From: Gemmatimonadaceae bacterium
GTDB lineage: Bacteria; Gemmatimonadota; Gemmatimonadetes; Gemmatimonadales; Gemmatimonadaceae
Assembly (NCBI GenBank): GCA_030647905.1
Contig: JAUSJA010000026.1
Span: forward strand, 434,001-498,000
Reading direction: 5' to 3'
DNA: 64,000 bases
The notes beneath the pieces were generated by a model that did no database searches, was not told the DNA's origin, and saw only the letters and a program-made list of their open reading frames with translations. A program made the position numbers and the translations under genes. This document shows, piece by piece, positions 17,319 to 24,841 of this stretch; position 1 is the first letter of the stretch, and every line of letters starts with the position of its first letter.

Positions 17319-19172
17319 ATGACCAGACAATCGAGAATTCTGATCGCGATATCGGCCATTCTGCTCGCCGCGGTCTTCGCCGTACCTGTGTGGAGAATTA
17401 ACCTGATCGCTCCCCAGTATCCGGAAGGGCTGGGGATGCTGATCAGGATCAACACGATCACCGGCATCAAGCCGGCCGATCTCAACAATATCAACGGCCT
17501 CAACCACTACATCGGCATGAAGGCCATAGTACCGGAAGCGATCCCGGTGCTGCGTATCATGCCGATCGCGGTGGCATGCCTCGTGGTGCTTGGCCTTGTT
17601 GTCGCGCTCTGGGGCCGGCGGTGGGCGGCGTGGTCGTGGCTCGGACTCATCGCGGCGGGAGGAGCGGCCGCGATGTTCGAGTTCTGGCGGTGGTCGTACG
17701 ACTACGGGCACAACCTTGCGCCTGACGCGATCATCAAAGTGCCCGGAATGTCGTATCAGCCGCCGTTGATCGGGAGCAAGCAATTGCTCAACTTCACGGC
17801 GACGTCGTGGCCGGCGGCGGGCGGGTGGCTTGCGGGCCTTGCATTCGTCGTCGCGTTGATCGCGCTCGTTCCGCGTCGCCGTCTGTTCGCAGCCATACGC
17901 GGAAGCAGGGCGGTCGGCACTCAGGCGGCGGCGGGGCTCGCGCTTCTGTTGCCCGGCAATGTCGCTCCGCTCGCGGCGAGGAGGGATGCGCTGGCGGATT
18001 CCGTCGTCGTGTCCGTGTCGGGTCCGGTGCGTTCGCTCAGCGACGCGCTGAAGCTCGTGCGCGACGGCGGGCGCATCGTGGTCAGGTCCGGCAGCTACGC
18101 GACGCACGACGTAGTGGTGAGCCGGCCCGTCTCGATCATTGGCGAAGGATTTCCCGTTCTCGACGGACAGAACAAGGGGGAGATACTGAAGATCCAGGCC
18201 GATGACGTCATCGTCAGCGGCCTGCGATTCATGCGGGTGGGAGCGAGCTACGTGCAGGACCGCGCCGCCATCAGGGTATCGGATGCGCGTGACTGTCGTA
18301 TCACAGGCAACAGGATAGACGACGGCTTTTTCGGGATCTATCTGGCCAAAGTCACCGGCTGCCGAATCGACGGGAATACTCTTCATGCCAGCGGAAAGAC
18401 GGAAGCGGGGTCGGGAAACGGGATCCATCTGTGGTCGTCGCGCGGGATCTCGATAGAACGGAACGTCGTGAGCGGATTCCGCGATGGCATCTACTTCGAG
18501 TTCGTGCACGACACGCGCGTGGAAGGAAATCTCAGCGAGAAGAATATCCGCTACGGCCTCCACTTCATGTACTCGGATGACTGCCGGTACGTTGGGAACA
18601 CTTTCCGGTCCAACGGATCGGGCGTGGCCGTCATGTACACGAAGCGGGTGGAGATGACGGGTAACCGGTTCGAGCACAACTGGGGGAGCGCCGCTTACGG
18701 CCTTCTCCTGAAGGAGATTGCGGACAGCAGGATCGAGCGGAATGTCTTTCGCGGGAACACAACAGGACTTCTTGCCGACGGTGCCGATCGCATTCACGCG
18801 TCGGGCAATACGTTTATCGGCAACGGATGGGCGGTGAAGGTCCAGGGCAGCACGCAGAACGGCCGCTTCGAGGGCAACACGTTTCTCGATAATACGTTCG
18901 ACGTCGCGACGAACAGCGCGCAGCCGTCCACGGTATTCGAGGGAAATTTCTGGGATGCCTATCGGGGTTACGATCTCGACCGCGATGGTGTCGGCGACGT
19001 ACCGCACGCGCCGGTTCGTCTCTTCTCGATGATCGTCGAGCGGAATCCGCAGGCGATCGTGCTGCTGCGTAGCACTCTGGTGGCGCTTCTCGATGCCGCG
19101 GAAAGGGCGATGCCGTCGCTTACGCCGCAATTCTTCGTGGATCCAAAGCCGGCGATGCGGAGACCCGGATGA
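17319..19172 (+). CDS. nosD: NosD fused to an N-terminal multi-helix membrane domain (possibly NosB-like)
   Basis: Residues 1 to about 225 form a membrane module with five hydrophobic segments and conserved-looking loops (APQYPEGLGMLIRINTITG, INGLNHYIGMKAIVPE, SYDYGHNLAPDAIIKVPG, MSYQPPLIGSKQLLNF). From about residue 235 to 590 it is a right-handed parallel beta-helix of CASH/PbH1 repeats, the NosD periplasmic protein needed for NosZ copper maturation (RITGNRIDDGFFGIYL, GNGIHLWSSRGISIERNVVS). Clade II nos clusters often carry a separate small membrane protein next to nosD, so I infer a fusion of the two. It starts 61 nt after nosZ and overlaps nosF by 4 nt (ATGA). The linker between modules contains a further hydrophobic stretch (AAAGLALLLPGNVAPLAA), perhaps the old NosD signal peptide. 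Confidence 0.88.
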   Translation: MTRQSRILIAISAILLAAVFAVPVWRINLIAPQYPEGLGMLIRINTITGIKPADLNNINGLNHYIGMKAIVPEAIPVLRIMPIAVACLVVLGLVVALWGRRWAAWSWLGLIAAGGAAAMFEFWRWSYDYGHNLAPDAIIKVPGMSYQPPLIGSKQLLNFTATSWPAAGGWLAGLAFVVALIALVPRRRLFAAIRGSRAVGTQAAAGLALLLPGNVAPLAARRDALADSVVVSVSGPVRSLSDALKLVRDGGRIVVRSGSYATHDVVVSRPVSIIGEGFPVLDGQNKGEILKIQADDVIVSGLRFMRVGASYVQDRAAIRVSDARDCRITGNRIDDGFFGIYLAKVTGCRIDGNTLHASGKTEAGSGNGIHLWSSRGISIERNVVSGFRDGIYFEFVHDTRVEGNLSEKNIRYGLHFMYSDDCRYVGNTFRSNGSGVAVMYTKRVEMTGNRFEHNWGSAAYGLLLKEIADSRIERNVFRGNTTGLLADGADRIHASGNTFIGNGWAVKVQGSTQNGRFEGNTFLDNTFDVATNSAQPSTVFEGNFWDAYRGYDLDRDGVGDVPHAPVRLFSMIVERNPQAIVLLRSTLVALLDAAERAMPSLTPQFFVDPKPAMRRPG

Positions 19173-19882
19173 TTCGCATCTCCGGTCTGGAGAAGCGCTA
19201 CGGCGACCTCCAGGTGCTTCAGGGGATCGACGCGGCGATCGTCACCGGCCGTGTGACCGGCATCGTGGGTCCCAATGCGGCCGGGAAGACGACGCTCATC
19301 AAGTCAATTCTCGGGCTGACGAAGCCGGACAAGGGAGAGATCCTGATTGATGGAGCGCGCATCAACGGTGACGAGTCTTATCGCCGGCGCATCGGATACA
19401 TGCCGCAGATCGCGCGCTTTCCGTCGAATCTCACCGGCACGGAGCTCCTGTCCATGCTGCGCGACCTGCGGCCCGATGCGGGGGAGTGGGATGAGGATCT
19501 CATCGAGCGCTTCGGGCTTCGCGCCGACCTCGGCAAGAAGCTGAGCGCCCTTTCGGGGGGAACGCGGCAGAAGGTGAATGCGGCTGCGGCATTTCTGTTT
19601 CGCCCCGCACTGCTCATCCTCGACGAGCCGACTTCCGGGCTGGATCCGCGGGCGTCGAGCGTTCTCAAGGACAAGATTCTCGCGGACCGCAATGCTGGCC
19701 GAACGTTCATAGTCACGTCGCACGTCATGGCCGAGCTCGAGGAAATCGCGGAGGACGTGATCTTCATCAGCGAAGGGCGTGTGCGCTTCAGCGGATCGCT
19801 CAGCGAGATAAAAAACATCACGCGGCAGACCAATCTCGAGCGCGCGATTGCCGAGCTGATGGAACGCGGAGCTGCGGCATGA
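19169..19882 (+). CDS. nosF: Nos ABC transporter ATP-binding protein
   Basis: The ATPase of the NosDFY maturation complex, cytosolic and bound to NosY. Walker A is GPNAAGKTTLIKS (near residue 33), signature LSGGTRQKVN (near 127), Walker B LLILDEPTSGLDP and the H-loop in TSHVMAELEE. The length of 237 residues is a little short of the usual about 300 but all nucleotide-binding motifs are present. It overlaps nosD and nosY by 4 nt on either side, so the three are translationally coupled. Confidence 0.93.
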   Translation: MIRISGLEKRYGDLQVLQGIDAAIVTGRVTGIVGPNAAGKTTLIKSILGLTKPDKGEILIDGARINGDESYRRRIGYMPQIARFPSNLTGTELLSMLRDLRPDAGEWDEDLIERFGLRADLGKKLSALSGGTRQKVNAAAAFLFRPALLILDEPTSGLDPRASSVLKDKILADRNAGRTFIVTSHVMAELEEIAEDVIFISEGRVRFSGSLSEIKNITRQTNLERAIAELMERGAAA

Positions 19883-20703
19883 CCGCGGTGGCGCTTCAGG
19901 CGAGCGACTGGCGTCCGGCCGGGGCCTGGCGCGTGGCGAAGCCGCAGGTGCGGAACGTCGTGAGGAGCAAGTGGCTTGCGTACTATTTCGGATTCTTCGC
20001 GCTCGTCACGGAAGGGCTCATCCGATTCACTGGCGGGGATGCGAGAACGCTGCTGAGTCTGGCGAATCTCGTTCTCTTCGTGGTGCCTCTCGTCACGGTC
20101 GTCTACGGAACGATCTATCTGTACAACAGCCGCGAGTTCATCGAGCTGCTCCTCGCACAGCCGCTGAAAAGGCGAACACTGTTCGGCGGATTGTATGTCG
20201 GCCTGGCCGTGCCGCTCATCGCGGCGCTCGTCGCCGGCATCATGCTCCCGTTCATCGTCCACGGGTTGCCTCCCGAGCAGAGAATGCCTCTTACCTCGAT
20301 GCTCGTTGGGGCGGCGGCACTGATCGCGGTGTTCACGGGCATCGCATTTTGCATCGCACTCCGGTTCGAGGACCGGTTGACGGGCCTCGGCGCAGGGATG
20401 GCGATCTGGCTGCTGATGGCATTCGTCTACGACGGGTTGCTGCTGATGGCGGTGGCGCTTCTGTCCGATCACTCGATCGAGAGATCGCTGCTCGCCGCGT
20501 CACTCGCCAACCCGATCGATCTTGTCAGAATCGCGCTTCTGCTTCAATTTGACGTGTCCGCGCTGATGGGTTACACTGGCGCCGTGTTCCGCCATTTCTT
20601 CTCCTACGCGGGTGGCGAAGCGGTCATAGCCATTGCGCTCAGCGCCTGGGTTGCGGTTCCGCTGGGATGGGGGTTCGTGGCGTTCAATCGAAAAGACTTC
20701 TGA
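19879..20703 (+). CDS. nosY: Nos ABC transporter permease
   Basis: A 274-residue inner-membrane permease of the ABC-2/NosY type with six predicted helices (about residues 33-52, 58-82, 107-130, 138-160, 168-195, 240-268). With NosF and NosD it is thought to supply sulfur or reshape the complex for CuZ assembly. The start overlaps nosF (ATGA). No nosL gene is visible nearby; the cupredoxin that follows may take over part of copper delivery. Confidence 0.92.
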   Translation: MTAVALQASDWRPAGAWRVAKPQVRNVVRSKWLAYYFGFFALVTEGLIRFTGGDARTLLSLANLVLFVVPLVTVVYGTIYLYNSREFIELLLAQPLKRRTLFGGLYVGLAVPLIAALVAGIMLPFIVHGLPPEQRMPLTSMLVGAAALIAVFTGIAFCIALRFEDRLTGLGAGMAIWLLMAFVYDGLLLMAVALLSDHSIERSLLAASLANPIDLVRIALLLQFDVSALMGYTGAVFRHFFSYAGGEAVIAIALSAWVAVPLGWGFVAFNRKDF

Positions 20704-20768
20704 CGACCCGACCGCCGGCATCCGGGTCACGACATCGCCGGCTTTTCACTCTTACTCCGAGGACTCCA

Positions 20769-21236
20769 ATGCACCAGAAGCATATGCGCACTCTTTTGAC
20801 ATCCTTCACCTTCTGTTCGGCGTTGATGGTCGTCGGGTGCAAGGCCGAAAAACAGGAAGAGGGCGAAAAGGCGCCGACGCCTGGGGCGGCCTCCGGCGCA
20901 CCAGCCGCAACCGGTGCAGCAGCGACCGGCGATACGATTCTCATCGAAACCTGGACGGACGCAACCGGCAACTACTTCAAGCCGAACAAGATCGAAGCGC
21001 ACCGCGGTGATGTGCTGCGCTACATCAACAAGGTAGGGGTGCACAACGTGCACTTCCTTCCGGACTCGAACACGATCAAGACGGGCCTTCCGCCCGCCAG
21101 CGAGATGCTACAGCTGCCCGATCAGACGTATGACCTCGTAGTGTCGCTCGAGCCGGGCAAATACTACTTCCAGTGCGATCCGCACGCGGCGCTCGGAATG
21201 AAGGGACATCTCGACGTCGAAAAGGACGAGCACTGA
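20769..21236 (+). CDS. Lipoprotein cupredoxin (plastocyanin/azurin-like)
   Basis: A lipoprotein signal ends at LMVVGC (cysteine near residue 24), an Ala/Pro/Gly-rich linker follows, then a small blue-copper domain. Type-1 copper ligands are visible: His in GVHNVHFLP and the C-x2-H-x4-M set in YYFQCDPHAALGMKG. It is probably an envelope-anchored electron carrier to NosZ or a copper donor. ATG 20769 is chosen because GAGG (20759-20762) precedes it and the signal peptide starts there. It lies 65 nt after nosY and 4 nt before the heme-copper-like gene, so it belongs to the nos operon. Confidence 0.9.
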   Translation: MHQKHMRTLLTSFTFCSALMVVGCKAEKQEEGEKAPTPGAASGAPAATGAAATGDTILIETWTDATGNYFKPNKIEAHRGDVLRYINKVGVHNVHFLPDSNTIKTGLPPASEMLQLPDQTYDLVVSLEPGKYYFQCDPHAALGMKGHLDVEKDEH

Positions 21237-21240
21237 CACG

Positions 21241-21702
21241 ATGGACTGGTTCGTCCGCCGGTTCGTGAAGTCGAGCATGGCGTGGCTCGGGGGTGGAGTC
21301 ACCCTGGGCGTCGCGATGGCCGCGCATCCGGCGTGGATCATCTATCGGCCGGCGCACATGCACATGAGTCTCCTCGGCTTCGTGACGATGATGATCTTCG
21401 GGGTGGGATATCATGTCCTGCCCCGATTCGCGGGAAGTCCGCTTCACTGGCGCCAGCTTCCGGGGGTCCACTGGTGGACTGCCAACACGGGACTGGCGCT
21501 GATGGTGACTGGATTCATGCTCAGGCCCAGTCTGTCGCAACCCGGACAGATCGCACTGGTCGCGGGTGGTACGCTGAGCGCGATTGGCGCATTCTGCTTC
21601 ATCGTCAATATCTGGCGAACGCTCGACGATGCGTCGGCGAGAGCCAAGGCAGCTGAGTCAATGAAAGACCGGGGCTTGCCTGTCGCGCGGGCCAACGCCT
21701 GA
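21241..21702 (+). CDS. Small membrane protein similar to part of cbb3-type oxidase subunit I
   Basis: A 153-residue protein with four transmembrane helices and conserved histidines: PAHMHMSLLGFVTMMIFGVG, YHVLPRF and WWTANTGL. The AHxHMxLLG and YHVLPRF pattern resembles short proteins annotated as cytochrome-oxidase-subunit-I-like or NnrS-like, which bind heme in larger relatives. It is too short for a full heme-copper catalytic core. Placement 4 nt after the cupredoxin gene suggests electron transfer from the membrane to the cupredoxin and NosZ; that is inference. Confidence 0.72.
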   Translation: MDWFVRRFVKSSMAWLGGGVTLGVAMAAHPAWIIYRPAHMHMSLLGFVTMMIFGVGYHVLPRFAGSPLHWRQLPGVHWWTANTGLALMVTGFMLRPSLSQPGQIALVAGGTLSAIGAFCFIVNIWRTLDDASARAKAAESMKDRGLPVARANA

Positions 21703-21730
21703 GCGCCTGAGCGCCACTGTCATGTTGCGC

Positions 21731-21770
21731 GGGAAAACCGTACGCCGATAGGGAGTCTCCCCTGACTGAC
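21731..21770 (+). promoter_or_regulatory. Recurrent motif copy, with CTGACTGAC, upstream of the USP-ATPase operon
   Basis: GGGAAAACCGTACGCCGATA starts at 21731, followed by a short palindrome GGGAGTCTCCC and then CTGACTGAC at 21762-21770. The block 25870-25910 repeats the same order (GGGAAGCCGCGTACGCCGAA ... CGACTGAC) with spacing differing by one base. GTACGCCGA is identical in both. The GTG start is about 108 nt downstream. Confidence 0.55.
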
Positions 21771-21848
21771 GCGGCCGGTTGATTCTCCGATCGTTCGTGC
21801 GGAGATGATCATGCCCGCGATTCTGATCAGGCCACAAAGGAGCATCCG

Positions 21849-22814
21849 GTGACAGACAACTCATCCGTGCCGTCGCGCGTCGTCGTCGGGATCGATTTCA
21901 GTCCTTCATCCTACGCGGCCGCAAGCTGGGCAGCCAACTGGGTCGGGCCTGATTCCGAGCTCGTTTTCGTGCATGCGCTCGTGATCCCTGAAATAGGGGG
22001 ATTCCTTGCCGACCGCTTTCCGCTTCCTCAGTCGCTGCTGAGAACCGCGCGTGCAGGAGCGGAAAGCAGACTCAAGGATCTGCGTGCGTCCTTTCCGGAC
22101 ACGCGCATTCGCGTCGAAGTAAGAGAGGGAAGACCCGCGGATGCGGTCGCGGAAACAGCCCGCGATCTTGGCGCGGAGCTCATCGTGGTGGGCAAGCATG
22201 GCGAGAACGGACACGTCCGCGGGTATACTGGTCGTACCGCGGACCGGCTCGTGAGATCGTCACATGTGCCGGTACTTCTCGCGAATCCCGCTCCGACTCC
22301 CGATCCGGTCAGGATCCTGGTGCCGCTGACATACTCGTCCGTCGTGCCCTTCATCGTGGGGTGGGCTGCCAGAATCGCCAGGCGATTCGACGCAGAAGTG
22401 ATCGCGCTGCATGTTATCGGCTCGGCGGTTCTCAGTCACGTTCTCTCCATGTCCAGCGTGACTCAGGGGAAGTCCGACCTGACACAGGCGGAGATCGATA
22501 GCGTGTTCAGCGAAGAAACCAGTGAGTGGAAGAAGAAGCTCGTGGACGCCGGAGTGCCCGCTGAGAGAGTGAAGTCGCAGGTCGTTTTCGGTGAAGTCTC
22601 TCAGGAAGTTCTCGCGGCCGCGGACATGTATGGAGCAAGCATGATCGTGATGGGTAGCCATGCCGGTCCGGTACGGCGCGCACTCCTCGGGAGCGCAGCG
22701 GGCGCGGTCTTGCGGAAGGCGGAGATTCCGGTCCTCGTCGTCGTCGAGCCCGTTCCAGCCATCACTTGGCCGAAAACAACGAATCGGGAGACAGTCAATG
22801 CGGGGATTACCTGA
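21849..22814 (+). CDS. Tandem universal stress protein
   Basis: Two USP domains (about residues 7-148 and 152-306), starting at RVVVGIDFSPSSYAAA and at PVRILVPLTYSSVVPF. The loops VVGKHGENGHVRGYTGRT and VMGSHAGPVRRALLGS keep the G-rich nucleotide-binding layout, though the first is altered. Start is GTG 21849 behind AAAGGAG. The coding end overlaps the proposed start of the metal ATPase gene by about 50 nt, so the two form an operon. A well-conserved copy of the recurrent motif lies upstream. Confidence 0.9.
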   Translation: MTDNSSVPSRVVVGIDFSPSSYAAASWAANWVGPDSELVFVHALVIPEIGGFLADRFPLPQSLLRTARAGAESRLKDLRASFPDTRIRVEVREGRPADAVAETARDLGAELIVVGKHGENGHVRGYTGRTADRLVRSSHVPVLLANPAPTPDPVRILVPLTYSSVVPFIVGWAARIARRFDAEVIALHVIGSAVLSHVLSMSSVTQGKSDLTQAEIDSVFSEETSEWKKKLVDAGVPAERVKSQVVFGEVSQEVLAAADMYGASMIVMGSHAGPVRRALLGSAAGAVLRKAEIPVLVVVEPVPAITWPKTTNRETVNAGIT

Positions 22815-24802
22815 GTAGTGTGAGCGCCGTTGATTCGGCGGCTCCGACGCAGGTCAGCGATCCGTACGCCGGATCGTCTCCGCCCCGACACATCATGACA
22901 AGGGACGTTCTCGCCCGATGGGCGACGCCCATTGGAGTCGTTTTCGTCATCGCGGCAGGGGCTCTCGCCACTCCTTTCGCCGGCGGGGCGGCCTGGCGCC
23001 ACCGGATCTGGATGGCTGGCTTGGTCGTCACTGCGCTCCCGATCCTCTGGCAGACAGCGCGGGGAATGGTTCGCGGAAGATTCGCCGCGGACCTCGTCGC
23101 TTCGCTTGCCGTGATTGCCGCGCTCCTGCTCGTTCAGCCGATCGTCGGTCTCGTCATCGTGCTGATGCAGTCCGGAGGCGAAGCGCTCGAGAAACTCGCG
23201 GCAGGACGGGCGAGCGAGGCGCTGCGCGCGCTGGAAGAAGCGGCGCCGCGCACAGTGCATCGCATGAGCGGGGCAGTCGTCGAGGATGTGGACGTGGACG
23301 AAGTGCAACGCGGAGAAAGCGTGCTCGTCCGCCCCGGGGAATTGATCCCGTGCGATGGAGAAGTGGTATCGGGGCGTTCTCAGCTCGACACCTCCAGTCT
23401 CACAGGGGAGCCGATGCCGGTTCCCGCGACGCGCGGCACCATGGTGATGAGTGGCAGCGTCAATCAGGAAGGTCCTCTCGTCATCCGCGTGCTGGCGCTG
23501 GCGCGGGAGAGTCAGTATGCGAAGATCGTCGCGCTCGTGCGCGAGGCGCAGGCGAGCAAGACGCCGCTGCAGCGTATCGCCGATCGCTATGCCGTGATGT
23601 TCACGCCGTTGACGCTGGCGCTGTGCGCCGCGGCATACTGGGGCTCGGGAGACTGGGACAGAGTGCTCGCGGTTCTCGCAGTGGCGACACCGTGTCCATT
23701 GATCCTCGCCACTCCGGTCGCAGTACTCGGCGGGATGAATCGCTCAGCACGCCGCCAGATCCTCGTGAGGAATGGCGGCGCACTCGAAGCGCTGGGCAGC
23801 ACCACCGCGGTGGTGTTCGACAAGACCGGCACTCTGACGATCGGCCGTCCACGCGTGGCACATGTGATCGCGCTCGACTCGACAGGCGAAACAGAGCTGC
23901 TTCGGCTCGCGGCCGGAGTGGAGCATCTCTCCGGACACCTTCTCGCGCGAACCGTGGTCGAGTATGCCGAAAGCCGAGGTGTGGCTCCGCCACTGGCCGA
24001 GAATGTAGTGGAGGATCCCGGGCGCGGTGTGGACGGAATCATCGAGGGAAGGCATGTCGCCGTCGGGTCGAGATCATACATCGTGGAGCGCTTGGCCGGC
24101 GCGGCCGAGATGATTCTGCGTCTCGACGCGGCCCGTGGCGACAGCGGATCGTTGCGCGCGTACGTGGCCATCGACGGGGGTCTCGCCGGTCTCATAGACT
24201 ACGCCGACATGATCAGGCCGAACATGGCGTCGCTCATCACGCGCCTGTCGGATCTGGGTGTGCGGCGCATGGTGCTGCTCTCCGGCGATCGTGCCGAGAA
24301 TGCGCGGGCGGTGGCGGCGTCGGTGGGAATTCGCGAAGCGCACGGCGACATGCTTCCCGAAGAGAAAGTGAATGTCGTGGAGGAGCTCATCGCCGCGGGA
24401 GAGCGCGTGATAATGCTCGGCGACGGTACGAACGACGCCCCCGCCCTGAGCGCGGCGCACGTCGGCGTCGCGCTTGCCGCGCATGGTCGGGGAATCGCGA
24501 CGGAAGCGGCGGACGTCATTCTGCTGGCCGACGATCCGGCGAGGGTTGCCGATGCTATCGAGATCAGTCGGTGGACGATGCGCATCGCTCGTCAGTCCAT
24601 CATCGCCGGGCTTGGGATCAGCGCGGTGGGCATGGCGGCTGCCGCTCTGGGAATGATTCCCCCGATCGCTGGAGCGATGCTTCAGGAAGCCGTGGATCTG
24701 GCCGTCATAGCCAATGCCCTGCGAGCAAGCTACTCGGGGAAAAGCACGGGAAACCCCGGGAACATGAACGGGCCAGCAGCGGACGGACGGCTGCCCGGAT
24801 GA
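22766..24802 (+). CDS. Heavy-metal-type (P1B) P-type ATPase with TPC motif
   Basis: An inner-membrane metal-pumping ATPase of up to 678 residues. Motifs in order: TGE actuator loop in SSLTGEPMPV, membrane metal motif ATPCPLILATP, phosphorylation site VFDKTGTLTIG, and hinge GDGTNDAPAL. No N-terminal metal-binding domain (CxxC) is present; the chain goes straight into the membrane. The intramembrane motif is TPC rather than CPC or SPC, and the usual SEHPLA is SGHLLA. Substrate cannot be assigned. The start is uncertain: TTG 22766 gives the longest frame and overlaps the USP gene, GTG 22820 or ATG 22895 are alternatives; none has a clear ribosome site. Confidence 0.88.
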   Translation: MAENNESGDSQCGDYLSSVSAVDSAAPTQVSDPYAGSSPPRHIMTRDVLARWATPIGVVFVIAAGALATPFAGGAAWRHRIWMAGLVVTALPILWQTARGMVRGRFAADLVASLAVIAALLLVQPIVGLVIVLMQSGGEALEKLAAGRASEALRALEEAAPRTVHRMSGAVVEDVDVDEVQRGESVLVRPGELIPCDGEVVSGRSQLDTSSLTGEPMPVPATRGTMVMSGSVNQEGPLVIRVLALARESQYAKIVALVREAQASKTPLQRIADRYAVMFTPLTLALCAAAYWGSGDWDRVLAVLAVATPCPLILATPVAVLGGMNRSARRQILVRNGGALEALGSTTAVVFDKTGTLTIGRPRVAHVIALDSTGETELLRLAAGVEHLSGHLLARTVVEYAESRGVAPPLAENVVEDPGRGVDGIIEGRHVAVGSRSYIVERLAGAAEMILRLDAARGDSGSLRAYVAIDGGLAGLIDYADMIRPNMASLITRLSDLGVRRMVLLSGDRAENARAVAASVGIREAHGDMLPEEKVNVVEELIAAGERVIMLGDGTNDAPALSAAHVGVALAAHGRGIATEAADVILLADDPARVADAIEISRWTMRIARQSIIAGLGISAVGMAAAALGMIPPIAGAMLQEAVDLAVIANALRASYSGKSTGNPGNMNGPAADGRLPG

Positions 24803-24841
24803 TCAGGCAGGCCGGCTGCAGCTTGCTCGTCGTCCAGAGCT

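Noticed and set aside
21731-21760. Match to the DosR box of mycobacteria
   Set aside because: Short GGGA...TCCC palindromes are present in some copies, but the full DosR consensus (GGGACT-AAGTCCC type) is not. I therefore only note the functional analogy.
21731-21770. ECF sigma-factor promoter (GGGAAAACC as -35)
   Set aside because: GGGAA-type -35 elements fit, but no consistent -10 is shared at 16-18 nt across the copies. The idea is kept only as an alternative.
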